A DNA stretch of 64,000 nucleotides from Rhinopithecus roxellana (taxonomy: Eukaryota > Chordata > Mammalia > Primates > Cercopithecidae). The notes beneath the pieces are model-generated. The model had not been told where the DNA came from and searched no databases. It was given only the letters and a program-made list of their open reading frames with translations. Each line of letters starts with the position of its first letter. Position 1 is the stretch's first letter. This document shows positions 32,795-42,419 of this stretch, in pieces. The DNA is taken from assembly GCF_007565055.1 (NCBI RefSeq), contig NC_044550.1:84444033-84508032 (forward strand), in the 5' to 3' direction. The position numbers and the translations under genes are program-made.

Positions 32795-32967
32795 ACAATG
32801 AGATCACTTGGACTCGGGAAGGGGAACGTCACGCACTGGGGCCTATCATGGGGAGGGGGGAGGGGGGAGGAGGGAGGGATTGCATTGGGGAGTTATACAT
32901 GATATAAATGATGAATTGATAAAAAAAAAAAATAAAATAAAATAAAAATTTAAAAAAAAAAAAAAAA
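32795..32967 (+). other. Shortened L1 3' UTR and two-part A-rich tail
   Basis: The 3' UTR begins 'acaatgagatcacttggact' and contains a G-rich run (32850-32878, several GGG or longer tracts) able in principle to form a G-quadruplex. It stops after 'gatgaattgat' at 32920. The L1PA at 15699 continues for about 90 more bases, to its 'gtaccctagaacataaagta' end. The tail is A12, then 'taaaataaaataaaaattt', then a longer A run. AATAAA motifs inside the tail could serve as poly(A) signals. Confidence 0.9.
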
Positions 32968-33082
32968 AAAAAACAAATTTGTGATGAGACAATATATGTT
33001 CTCTTTATTAACACATTAGATAATAAAATCTAGGGGCAGGTTATCTAAATATCATAATTTCACATAGTGATGGGCATAGGTG

Positions 33083-33431
33083 GTTTTTGTTTTTTGAGTT
33101 TTGCTTTTTGTTTTTTTGTTTTTTGTTTTTTGTTTTTGGAAGGGGCGAGGACCAAATCTTGCTCTGTCGCCCAGGCTGGAGTGCAGTGGTGCAATCTTGG
33201 CTCACTGCAACCTCTGCCTCCGGGGTTCAAGTGATTCTCCTGCCTCAGCCTCCCGAGTAGGTGGGATTACAGGCATGCATCACCACGCCTGGCTAATTTT
33301 TGTATTTTTAGTAGAGATAGGTTTCACCATGTTGGCCAGTCTAGGCTCTAACTTCTGACCTCAAGTTACCCACCTGCCTTGGCCTCCCAAAGTGCTGGGT
33401 TTACAGGCATGAGTGGGCTGCCCCCGGCCTG
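33083..33431 (-). mobile_element. Alu SINE, antisense
   Basis: The T/G-rich start ('ttttgtttttttgttttttg') is an evolved A tail. Antisense Alu landmarks follow, and the copy ends near 'gggctgcccccggcct'. It inserted in the same ancient repeat that hosts the full-length L1. Confidence 0.92.
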
Positions 33432-33640
33432 AGCATAGATAGTATTTTGTGAGATTTGTCAGTAACTAATATGATTTGAATATATCTGTGATTTCTATTG
33501 GTGACAAAGTCATAGGTACTGATAGTACCATTGTGATGTGATTTTTATATTCATAACTGAAGCAAATGTTAATTTTAAGTTGGAAATGAATAAAAATAAA
33601 AATGGAATTTTTTTCCATCCACATACTTAGACCCCCAGTC

Positions 33641-34051
33641 TCTCACTCCCTCCATGAGGCTCTCTTTAATTTCAAAAGTTCTCCTTTTCTCAATGGCCAC
33701 AAGGGGCAAGAAGCCTGGATGAAGAAATACTCTCAGAAACTCCCACTCTTCTGGTTCCTGCTCAAGGCTGCACTAATAAAAGTTCTTCATACCTACCTGC
33801 ACCATCTTGGCTGGGAAGTCAAGGTATAGCAGAAGACTGAGTGTCTGGGCTACCCTGCCTGGGACCTGGGGAGGGAGGCTATTGACACCAGTATCAGAGA
33901 TTCAAAGTAACAGAGATGGAAGGGAGGGTAGAATTTATCTGGTGTCTGTTAGGAAAGCACAGCGCAGGGCAGTAGTGAAAAGAGGGGCTTCACAGGCACT
34001 GCAACTGACCAAACCACTGCAGTCTCCCAAGTGGGGCAAGCACTGCAGTGG
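33641..34051. other. Intergenic, no gene seen
   Basis: This is unique-looking sequence. The frames 33602-34106 show no family signal. Confidence 0.4.
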
Positions 34052-34404
34052 CCTGAATGTTTGTGTCCCACAAAATGCATATATTGAAGCTTTATCCCTA
34101 CAGTGATGGTGTTAGGAGGTGCGACCTTTAGAAGCGATCAGATCATGAGTGTGAAGTCTTCATGAATGAGATTAGTGCCCCTATTAAAGGGACCCCAGAG
34201 ATCTTTCTTGCTCTCTTTCCTCCATATGAAGATACAAGAAGAAGATAGTAGCCTGCAACCCAGAAGAAGGCCCTCACCAGAACCTGCCATGCTGGCACCC
34301 AGACCACACTTCCAGCCTCTGGAACTGTGAGAAATAAGTTTCTGTTGTTTATAAGCCATGCAGTCTACTATAGTTTGTTATAGCAGCGTGGACGAACTAA
34401 GTCA
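34052..34404 (+). mobile_element. MLT1-type MaLR LTR
   Basis: Landmarks occur in order: 'gtggcctgaatgtttgtgtc', 'agaaggccctcaccagaacc', 'ctctggaactgtgagaaata', and an ending near 'gttatagcagcgtggacgaa'. Diverged. Confidence 0.75.
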
Positions 34405-34627
34405 GGTACCCCAGGGTGTTTCATGTGCTGTGTCGAGGGGCCAAACATGTGCGTTTGTTCAATGTCTCACTTATGGGAGGCCACTTTGTGCTAGGCACTG
34501 TGTGAGATGCTAAGAGTAGACACCTTGGCTCTCATGGATCTGGAGCCTGGCACCTTCACTGCAGTCTGGTGACTGCATGAAATGCCCAGAGTCCCTCTAT
34601 CTGATATATAACAAAAAGAATAGAGAA

Positions 34628-34940
34628 GCCAGACAGTCCACAGCAGGGTGTGGTGACTGATGCCTGTAATCCCAGCACTTTGGGAGGCCAAGGTGTGCAG
34701 ATCACTTGAGGTCAGGAATTTGAGACCAGCCTGGTCAACATGGTGATACCCCATCTCTACTAAAAACACAAAAATTAGCTGGGTGTGGTGGTGCACACCT
34801 GTAGTTCCAGCTACTCAGGAGGGTGAGAATCGCTTGAACCTGGGAGGTGGAGGTTGCAGTGAGCTGAGATCATGCCACTGCACTCCAGCCTGGGCAACAG
34901 AGCAAGACCCCATCTCAAAAAAAAAAAGAAAGAAAAAAAG
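34628..34940 (+). mobile_element. Alu SINE
   Basis: Sense Alu with exact 14-bp duplications 'aaaagaatagagaa' at 34614-34627 and 34941-34954. Its first about 20 bases are altered. Confidence 0.93.
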
Positions 34941-34954
34941 AAAAGAATAGAGAA

Positions 34955-35196
34955 TAAAGAAGACACAGTTGTTCCTAAAATAACTTCTGTTTATTTTCAG
35001 CCAACTGGGAACAAATAAAATCCAGGCCAAATTATTTTTGTCATTTAGCTTCAAAGACAGACAGCACTGCCATACATAACTCCAAAGACGTGTTGTCTTT
35101 GTCCCTGTGTGTCACGCTACTAGCAGCATAGAGGGCTTCCCTCACAGCTTACTCTGTTATCTAGAACCAAAGATTCCAGGGCTACAAGTGATCTTT
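34955..35196. other. Intergenic, no gene seen
   Basis: This is unique-looking sequence between two sense Alus. Confidence 0.4.
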
Positions 35197-35210
35197 AAAA
35201 ATCATCTAGT

Positions 35211-35507
35211 TGGCTGGGTGCGGTGGCTCACGCCTGTAATCCCAGCACTTTGGGAGGCTGAGGCAGGTGGATCACCTGAGTTCAGGAGTTCAAGACCAGT
35301 CTGCCCAACATGGCAAAACCCCATCTCTACTAAAAATACAAAAAACTAGCCAGTCGTGATAGCAGGTGCCTATAATCCTAGCTACTTGGGAGGCCGAGGC
35401 AGGAGAATCGCTTGAACCTGGGAGGTGGAGGTTGCAGTCAGCTGAGATCACACCACTGCACTTCAGCCTGGGCGACAAGAGCGAAACTCCGTCTCAAAAA
35501 AAAAAAA
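35211..35507 (+). mobile_element. Alu SINE
   Basis: Full-length sense Alu (AluS-like) with exact 14-bp duplications 'aaaaatcatctagt' at 35197-35210 and 35508-35521. Confidence 0.96.
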
Positions 35508-35521
35508 AAAAATCATCTAGT

Positions 35522-35640
35522 CCTACCCCCTCACTTTCAGAAGAGAAAACCAAATCCAAAAAAGTTAAATGAATTGCTAAAAGTTGAATCTCCAGCTAGG
35601 AGCTAGAATGCAAGTGCCCAGACCTTGTTGTAGTCCTGAT
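35522..35640 (-). repeat. MIR relic, antisense
   Basis: Antisense MIR-like blocks: 'cagaagagaaaaccaaatcc', 'aattgctaaaagttgaatct' and 'aatgcaagtgcccagacctt'. Diverged. Confidence 0.5.
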
Positions 35641-35847
35641 GTTATATCATCAATGGGATCTCCATACTAATTTCAGCATTAAAAGCCTCCACACGTGCAC
35701 TGAATGGGTCCATCCACATACAGCAGCTGACTTACACACGTTTTCACTCAAGAGATTGTTGTTTCCCACTATCCTTTATAACAACTATTCCATGACAACT
35801 AAAGAATTGATGATAGATATAAAAGATAGAGTGAAGGTGATGGTTAA

Positions 35848-36148
35848 CTTTTTTCTTTTCGAGACAGAGTCTTACTTTGTCACCCAGGCTGGAGTGCAGT
35901 GGCACGATCTCAGCTTACTGCAACCTCCGCTTCCCGGGTTCAAGTGATTCTCCTGCCTCAGCCTCCCAAGCAGGTGGGACCACAGGCGTGCACCAACACA
36001 CCAGGCTAATTTTTTTTATTTTTAGTAGAAACAGGGTTTCACCACGTTGGCCAGACTGATCTTGAACTCCTGGCCTCATGCGATCTGCCTGCCTCTGTCT
36101 CCCAAGGTACTGGGATTACAGGCATGCGCCACTACACCTAGCCTAAAT
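35848..36148 (-). mobile_element. Alu SINE, antisense
   Basis: The copy is bracketed by exact 11-bp 'gtgatggttaa' at 35837-35847 and 36149-36159, and it entered at the very start of the LTR. Confidence 0.94.
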
Positions 36149-36409
36149 GTGATGGTTAATTTTATGTATCAACTTTACTGGGTCATTGGGTGCCCAGATA
36201 TTTGGTCAAACGTTATTCTGGGTGTTTATGTGAGAGCGTTTTTTGGTGAGATTAACATTTAAATTGGTAGGCTGAGGAAAGATTACCCTCCCTAATGTGA
36301 GTGAGCCTCACCTAATCAGTTGAAGGGCCTGGTCAGAATAAGAAGGCTGATCCTCCCCCAAGTAAAAGAATTCTTTCTGCCTGGCAATCTTCAACATGGA
36401 GCTGGCTTT

Positions 36410-36740
36410 GCTTTTGTTTTGTTTTGTTTTGTTTTGTTTTGTTTTGTTTTGTTTTTAGATGGAGTTTCCCTCTTGTCACCCAGGCTGGAGTGCAATGGCG
36501 TGATCTCCACTCACTGCAACCTCCATCTCTGGGGTTCAAGCAATTCTCCTATCTCAGCCTCCTGAGTAGCTGGGATTACAGGCACACACCACCACACCTG
36601 GTTAATTTTTGTATTTTTAGTAGAGACGGGGTTTTACCATGCTGGCCAGGATGGTCTTGAATTCCTGATCTCAGCTGATCCGCCCTCACTGGCCTCCCAA
36701 AGTGCTGGGATTACAGGCATGAGCCACCATGCCCGGCTGA
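36410..36740 (-). mobile_element. Alu SINE, antisense, with (TTTTG)n tail
   Basis: The A tail has become a (TTTTG)n microsatellite (36411-36455). 'ctggcttt' at both edges marks the duplication. Confidence 0.94.
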
Positions 36741-37169
36741 CACTGGCTTTTTTTCTGCCTTAAACTCAAACTCAAACTCCTGGATGTTGAGCTTGCTGAC
36801 CTTTCAACCAGAATTACACCATCAGCTCTCCTGTTCTCAGGACTTTAGGCTTGGGCTGGAACTAAAGCATCGGCTCTCCTTGATGTCTGAAAAATGTCCC
36901 CCCATATGACTTCTCCCTCATCTTCTTCATTCACCTCTACTCTCAGATATCACCTTGGCTGACTGACCCTCCAGATCTTGGAATTTGTCACCCTCCATAA
37001 TTGCATAGGCCAACTTCTTATAACTAATGTTTCTCTGAAGAATGCTGACTAAAACAGTGACATACTCATGTGCAGTCTTATGTTCTAATATAGTCTTCCT
37101 ACTAGAGATACAAATTTTTTAAAAAATGTTCTCTTATGTGCTTCAAAATGCACCTTGATTTTTCATTTT

Positions 37170-37477
37170 CTTTCTTTTTTTTTTTTTTTTTTAAGATAGA
37201 GTCTCACTCTGTCACCCAGGCTGGAGTACAGTAGCACACTCACAGCTCACTGCAGCCCTGGCCTCCAAGGCTGAAGCAATCCTCCAACCTCAGCCTCCCA
37301 AGTAGCTGGGACCACAGGAATGCACCACCATGCTCAGCTAGTTTATATATTTTTTTGTAGCGATAGAGTCTCCCTATGTTGCCCAGGCTGGTCTTGAACT
37401 TCTGGACTCAAACAATCCTCCTTCCTCGGCCTACCAAGGTGCTGGGATGACAGGCGTGAGCCACTGCGCCTGGCCCA
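37170..37477 (-). mobile_element. Alu SINE, antisense, old
   Basis: T-run followed by antisense Alu arms, ending 'gccactgcgcctggcc'. Flanks 'caaaatgcacctt' and 'caaaaggcacttt' form a decayed duplication. AluJ-like. Confidence 0.92.
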
Positions 37478-37779
37478 AAAGGCACTTTCAAAGTAATTTT
37501 GTTAGATTTTTCCAGCTGCTAATACAAATCATTTGGTAGCACCACCATAGATCAGACACATTAAAAAACAAAGAGTAAGTGTGAAATCCCAAAGTGATCA
37601 CTAAAATGAATACTACAATATTCTAGTTGTTTTCTGTTGAATTAGGAGATTGAGTTCCTGAACTGGTAAATTTTATTACTAGATCGTAAGTCCTCTGGGA
37701 AAGCAGGTCAGCTTAAGGGTGGCTGGCCAGGGTATGGGAAGAGAAATCAGAGTCCGATAAAAATAGCAATGATCAGCAT
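37478..37779. other. Intergenic, no gene seen
   Basis: This is unique-looking sequence. Confidence 0.4.
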
Positions 37780-37975
37780 TTGTTTGGTGTCTACTGTATG
37801 CCAGGCACTTTGCAATTATTCATTCATCCAAACAGATATTATTGAGCACTTTTTATATTCCTGGCATTGTTCAAGGCTCTGGAGATACAACCATGTAAAA
37901 ACAGATTTGATTTCCTATTCTCATGGAATTTACAGTTTAGAGAAGGGAGAGAGACAAGTAACAAATGTTATAGAG
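37780..37975 (+). repeat. L2 LINE 3' fragment
   Basis: Landmarks: 'gtgtctactgtatgccaggc', 'attattgagcactttttata', 'tggagatacaaccatgtaaa' and 'tcatggaatttacagtttag'. Confidence 0.75.
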
Positions 37976-38082
37976 AAAAATAAAGTAAGGTAGTGCCAAG
38001 TAAAATAAGTTGTAATTTTCGTCAGAGTTGTCAGGGAAGATATTACCAAAGCCAAGGTGACATTTGAGAGTAGAGCTAGCCA

Positions 38083-38372
38083 GATATAGTGGCTCATGCC
38101 TGTAATCCCAGGGTTTTGGGAGGCCGAGGCAGGCAGATCGTTTGAGCACAGGAGTTTGAGATCAGCCTGGGTAACATAATGAGACCTTATCCCTACAAAA
38201 AATACAAAAATTAGCTGGGCATGGTGGTATGCACCTGTAGTCCTAGCTACTCAGGAGGCTGAGGTGGGAGGATCACCTGAGCTCTGGAGGTCGAGGCTGC
38301 AGTGAACTGAATTGTGCCAATACACTCTAACCTGCGCAAGAGTGAGACTCTGTCTCAAAAGAGAGAGCGAGA
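38083..38372 (+). mobile_element. Alu SINE, old
   Basis: Sense AluJ-like copy from 'agatatagtggctcatgcct' to 'gagactctgtctcaaaagag'. The tail has become an AG-rich run. Confidence 0.9.
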
Positions 38373-38529
38373 GAGAAGAGAGCTGAATGAAGGAGGTGAC
38401 AAAACAAATTTCATGTGGGGGAACATTTTTCAGACATGGAAGCAAGCAAATACAAGGGGCCTACAGCAGATGGATGTTTGTGTGCTCAAAGAACAGCAAG
38501 GAAGCTAGGAGGACTGAAGCAGATTTCAG

Positions 38530-38705
38530 CAAGGAGACCAGTAGTAGAAGAAGATAAGGTCATAGAAATAGCAATAGACCAGATTATGCAGAGTCGTAAG
38601 CATCTTTGAGATAGATAGTAATGTTAACATAAACGAGATAACTGGGATTCAGAGAGGTTTGCAATTTTCCCACCACAACTCAGCCTGGTGAAACCTGCCT
38701 TAGAC
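38530..38705 (-). repeat. MIR relic, antisense
   Basis: Antisense MIR-like blocks: 'ctgggattcagagaggtttg' and 'ccttagacctaggtatatga'. Confidence 0.45.
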
Positions 38706-38731
38706 CTAGGTATATGAGTCTAGAGCTCTTT

Positions 38732-38945
38732 TTTTTTCTCTTTCTTTCTTTTTTTTTTTTTTTTTTTTTTTTTGAGATGGAGTCTCACTCTGTTGCCCAG
38801 CTGGAATGCAGTGACGTGATCTCGGCTCACTGCAACCTCCGCCTCCCAGGTTCAAGCGATTCTCCTGCCTCAGCCTCCCAAGTAGCTGGGACTACAGGCA
38901 CCCGTCACCACGCCCGGCTAATTTTTGTATTTTTAATAGAGATGT
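38732..38945 (-). mobile_element. Alu SINE, antisense, 5'-truncated
   Basis: Starts with a long T-run and stops at 'tttttaatagagatgt' in mid-element, so the Alu's 5' part is absent. Typical incomplete reverse transcription. Confidence 0.92.
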
Positions 38946-39755
38946 GATCTTAATCTTCCCACTTCATTATGTTATCTTTCTCCAGAAAAAGCTTAAATCC
39001 TTTCTGATGGTTTTGTATATCTCTAGTATAGTGCTTGCAGTAAATATCTGCATTTTCTTTTTTACTAGCCAACATCACATATCCTTCCTTTGTGGCGAGA
39101 AATCCCCATTGTGTTGGTCTTGGTTCATCATAGCAAAACCACGTGGTTTCATATTCCTTCTTCCCAGTCTAGGCAGCTAGGGTGAGGGCATGGGATCTGA
39201 GTCAACTCAACGCCCCTTTCCTAGACTTTGAAACTTGAGAATGTACTGCAAAGATGCAGGGTCAGGTGGGCCACGTGAGTCATCTGGCAACGCTGGTGGT
39301 GAGTGTCTAGCAGGACAACAGCAGCAGTGGCACCCTGACCTGAAGTGCCTGTGGTATGACCTTGGATGTATTCCTGGAATCCTCCTCTTTTCTTGGCCTG
39401 CTTTCCATCATTACCAACTATTCTGTGACCCAAAAAAGTTGAGGGAGCACCTTCAGCTCCAATTATGTACTCTTGCTGAGAAAAATTGTGTAAGACTTTG
39501 GAACGTGGAAAAAAAAAGATTACTTTTTTCTCTAAAAATTTCTTTTCTTTTCTAGAATGTTCTATACAGCATACTCTTCCCATGATATTGCTACCTTTCA
39601 TTGTATTTTAACTACTTTACAACTCTATAATTTGTAGAAAGCCAAAAATAATACAAATTATTCCTGTCCATACAAATGCAAATTAGTTGTATTGGAATGC
39701 AGCTGATTATCACCTGTGGATAGGTCAATGTTATACATGCCTTTAAATTCATTTT
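38946..39755. other. Intergenic, no gene seen
   Basis: A 126-codon minus-strand frame (39221-39601) and a 106-codon plus-strand frame (39235-39555) overlap. Neither shows a family, a signal or splice context. I see no gene. Confidence 0.4.
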
Positions 39756-39763
39756 AGCTTTTT

Positions 39764-40018
39764 TATTTTTTTTGAGACACCATCTGGTTCAGTCATCCAG
39801 GTTGGAATGCAGTGGCCTGGTCACAACTCACTGCAGTTTCAACTTCCCGGGCTCAAGTGATCCTCCCTCCTCACCCTACAGGCATGCACTACCATGCCCA
39901 GGTAACTTTTTCTATTTTCTGTAGAGACAGGGTGTGACTATGTTGCCTGAGCTGGCTCAAGCAATCCTCCCATCTCTGCCTCCCAAAGTGCTGGGATTAC
40001 AAGCCACTGTACCCAGTA
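39764..40018 (-). mobile_element. Alu SINE, antisense, old
   Basis: Diverged antisense Alu with gaps: 'tttgagacaccatctggttc' to 'aaagtgctgggattacaagc'. Confidence 0.85.
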
Positions 40019-40329
40019 CATTTTAGCATTTTTTATCTTCTTATATATGCATGTGGTACTTTAAATTCTCCTTTCAACCTGTTGTAAGTTTTTAATGGTT
40101 CTCTCAATAGTTAATGATGTAAATAAAATCTATGCCAAGTCACATTTAATTATTCATTTAAGCATTCTTTATCTGCTTATATATATGTATGCAGTACTTT
40201 GAATTCTTTCAACCAGTAACATTTTATGGGTTCCCGCAACAATTAATGAGTTAACTAAAATTTGTTACATGTATTCATTTTATATTTATATCGGATGCAT
40301 GATATAAACATTCACCTTTTTAAAATATT
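40019..40329. other. Intergenic, AT-rich
   Basis: Two diverged copies of a roughly 120-bp unit may occur: 'atatatgcatgtggtacttt' near 40044 and 'atatatgtatgcagtacttt' near 40181, each followed by an 'aattctcctttcaacc'-like block. I see no gene. Confidence 0.4.
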
Positions 40330-40815
40330 AGCCTTTTAAATCATTATAAAAAGAAGATACCTGCACTCGCAAGTTTATTTCAGCACTGGTCACAAGAGCA
40401 AAGTCATGGAATCAATTTAAGTGCCCATCAATGGAAGACTGGATAAAGGAAATGTAGTATATATATATATCATGGAATACTATGCAGTCATGAAAAAGAA
40501 TGAAGTCATGTTCTTTGCAGCAACCTGAATGGAGGTAGAGGTCATTATCCTAAGTGAAATAACTCAGAAACAGAAAATCAAATACCACATGTTCTCATTT
40601 ATAAGTGGGAACTAAACAGCAGGTACACATGGCCATAAAGATGGAAATAATAGACAATGACTCCGAAGAGGGGGAGAAGGGGAGAAGGATATCGAATAAT
40701 AATAATAACCTATTGAGTAAAATGTTCACTATTACTCTAGAAGCCCAAACCTCACCATTACATAATGTATCCATGTAACAAACCTGCACATGCACCTCCT
40801 GAATCTTAAAAAAAA
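40330..40815 (+). pseudogene. L1 3' fragment (ORF2 tail and 3' UTR)
   Basis: ORF2 3' landmarks: 'gtgcccatcaatggaagact', 'catggaatactatgcagtca', 'accacatgttctcatttata', then 'aacaaacctgcacatgcacc' and an A run. 5'-truncated and diverged; its A run is the entry site of the next Alu. Confidence 0.88.
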
Positions 40816-40819
40816 AAAA

Positions 40820-41127
40820 GGCCGGGCGCGGTGGCTCAAGCCTGTAATCCCAGCACTTTGGGAGGCCGAGACGGGCGGATCACGAGGTCAGGAGATCGAG
40901 ACCATCCTGGCTAACACGGTGAAACCCCGTCTCTACTAAAAAACTACAAAAAACTAGGCGGGCGAGGTGGCGGGCTCCTGTAGTCCCAGCTACTCGGGAG
41001 GCTGAGGCAGGAGAATGGCGTCAACCCGGGAGGCGGAGCTTGCAGTGAGCTGAGATCTGGCCACTGCACTCCAGCCTGGGCGACGAAGCGAGACTCCGTC
41101 TCAAAAAAAAAAAAAAAAAAAAAAAAA
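40820..41127 (+). mobile_element. AluY SINE, Old World monkey type
   Basis: Young Alu ('ggccgggcgcggtggctcaa', 'gctgagatctggccactg') inserted in or after the A tail of the L1 fragment. A long A tail is followed by (AG)n to 41140. Confidence 0.95.
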
Positions 41128-41139
41128 GAGAGAGAGAGA

Positions 41140-41485
41140 GGTTTAATTGGCTCACCATTCTGCAGGCTAGGGGAGGTTGGTCACAAGGGGGAGGCCTCCT
41201 TGTGGTTCTGGGGAGGCCTCAGGAAACTTGCAATCATGGCGGAAGGCAAAGGGGAAGCAGGCAATGTCTTACACAGCCGGAACAGAAGGAAGGCAGGGGA
41301 GGTGACACATTCTTTAAAACAACCAGCTCCTAAGAGCACTTACTCACTACCACAAGAGCAGCATCGAAGGGGAAATTTGCCCCCATCATCCAATCACCTC
41401 CCACCAGGCCCCACCTCCAACACTGGGGATTACAATTCAACGAGAGATTTGGGTGGGGACACAGATCCAAATCACATCACTATTC
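41140..41485 (-). mobile_element. MST-type MaLR LTR, antisense, truncated
   Basis: Antisense landmarks: 'ggtttaattggctcaccatt', 'ggcctcaggaaacttgcaat', 'catccaatcacctcccacca' and 'ggggacacagatccaaatca'. About 65 bases expected at the left edge are missing where the AluY and (AG)n adjoin. Confidence 0.85.
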
Positions 41486-42088
41486 AACTCAGCTCAGCTT
41501 CCTTCTGATTTACTAAGTTGCCTACCCTATGTCCTTTCCCCACACTATCCCTTGTGAGCTTCTCTTTCCTTTTTCCTGATACTCTTGTGTTACTTCTATT
41601 TCACTTTCCAACACACCATGGACTATTTTCCTACTCTTACTTTCTCAACGTTTAGCTCCTCTGTATTCAGATTCCTGTCTCCCCACCTCCCAAAACACGC
41701 ACAATACACACACACACGTGCACACACACACACACAGACACACACAGAAATACAGACCTCTTTGTGGGAACCAAGAGACTATAAAAAAAAAAATTGTACT
41801 TATTATAGGATTACATGGAAAAAACAAGTAAATTCCACTCAGATCTGCCCTCAATCCCTCCAGAGAAACTACCTCAAAACAAAATAAACAAGTGCTTTAG
41901 TAATAAGCAAACTAGTAGAACAAACAAACCACTTTGATCTCACTGTTCAGTTTAACCCAGAGGTAGATAATAGCACAAGTAATGTGCTTTCTTTTTATTC
42001 CTACATGATTTCTGTTGCCAGAAGCATATTCAGACCCTCAGCCTTCCACAGAAGGGCATAACCGTGCTTACTTTTTGTTTTTCATGGA
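41486..42088. other. Intergenic with (CA)n
   Basis: An interrupted (CA)n microsatellite lies at about 41700-41750. The rest is unique-looking with no gene. Confidence 0.5.
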
Positions 42089-42419
42089 TGCTATGGTTTG
42101 AATGTTCCTCCTTCAAAATTTATGTTGAAACTTAACCCCCATCATAGTAGTATTGAGAGATGGGGTTTTTGGGGAGGTGATTAAATCATGAGAGTTCCAT
42201 CCCTATAAATGGATTAATGCCTTAAAATATGGCTAAAGGCTCCATTTTGCCTTCTACCTTCTGCTGTGTGAGGACACAGCAAGAAGACCCTCACCAGACA
42301 CCAGTTGCCAGTACCTTGTTCTTGACTTCCCAAGCTCCAGAACTGTGAGAAATAAATCTCAATTGTTTATGAATTACCCAGTCTGTGGCATTTTGTTATA
42401 GCAGCACAAATGGCTACAG
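42089..42419 (+). mobile_element. MLT1-type MaLR LTR
   Basis: From 'ctatggtttgaatgttcctc' through 'agaccctcaccagacaccag' and 'ccagaactgtgagaaataaa' to 'gttatagcagcacaaatggc'. Confidence 0.82.

Larger units (their letters stand above)
26854..32967 (+). mobile_element. Full-length L1 with both ORFs intact
   Basis: This is an autonomous LINE-1 of about 6.1 kb. It starts with a G-rich 5' end and 'gcaagatggccgaataggaa', has a 5' UTR of about 1.03 kb, an uninterrupted ORF1 and ORF2, and a short 3' UTR with an A-rich tail. Exact 16-bp target-site duplications 'aaaaaacaaatttgtg' lie at 26838-26853 and 32968-32983. The left site reads ttttt|aaaaaa, a normal L1 endonuclease cleavage site. Exact duplications, two open ORFs and an A tail with few changes all say the insertion is recent. 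Sequence is L1PA-like but differs from human L1PA1 in its 5' and 3' ends, as expected for a cercopithecid lineage. Activity is inferred, not shown. Confidence 0.97.
26695..33640. repeat. Ancient interspersed repeat split by L1 and Alu
   Basis: Pieces at 26695-26853, 32984-33075 and 33432-33640 join into one ancestral element. It runs from 'cttttttggatcatggatcc' through 'gatttctattggtgacaaag' to 'ttttttccatccacatactt'. The same order of blocks recurs at about 52615-52760 plus 53058-53345. I do not recognise the family; a DNA-transposon-like MER element is a guess. Confidence 0.6.
35838..37058 (+). mobile_element. ERVL/MaLR-like LTR split by two Alus
   Basis: The LTR starts 'tgatggttaattttatgtat' (36150, duplicated at 35838 by the Alu insertion). 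It runs through 'ggtgcccagatatttggtca' and 'cctaatcagttgaagggcct', and ends near 'gaatgctgactaaaaca'. Alus at 35848-36148 and 36410-36740 interrupt it. The same LTR type, antisense, lies at 45938-46360. Confidence 0.75.

Noticed and set aside
39221..39601. 126-codon minus-strand ORF, considered as a possible processed pseudogene
   Set aside because: No parent gene is recognised, there is no A tail or target duplication, and an overlapping plus-strand frame is of similar length.
40820..41127. Search for exact direct repeats flanking the AluY at 40820
   Set aside because: The left side is an older L1 A-run and the right side is (AG)n, so any A-rich match is uninformative and no duplication is claimed.
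41700..41750. (CA)n tract and other short direct repeats as a possible CRISPR array
   Set aside because: Primate nuclear DNA with simple-sequence repeats. No unique spacers between conserved palindromic repeats occur anywhere in the window.
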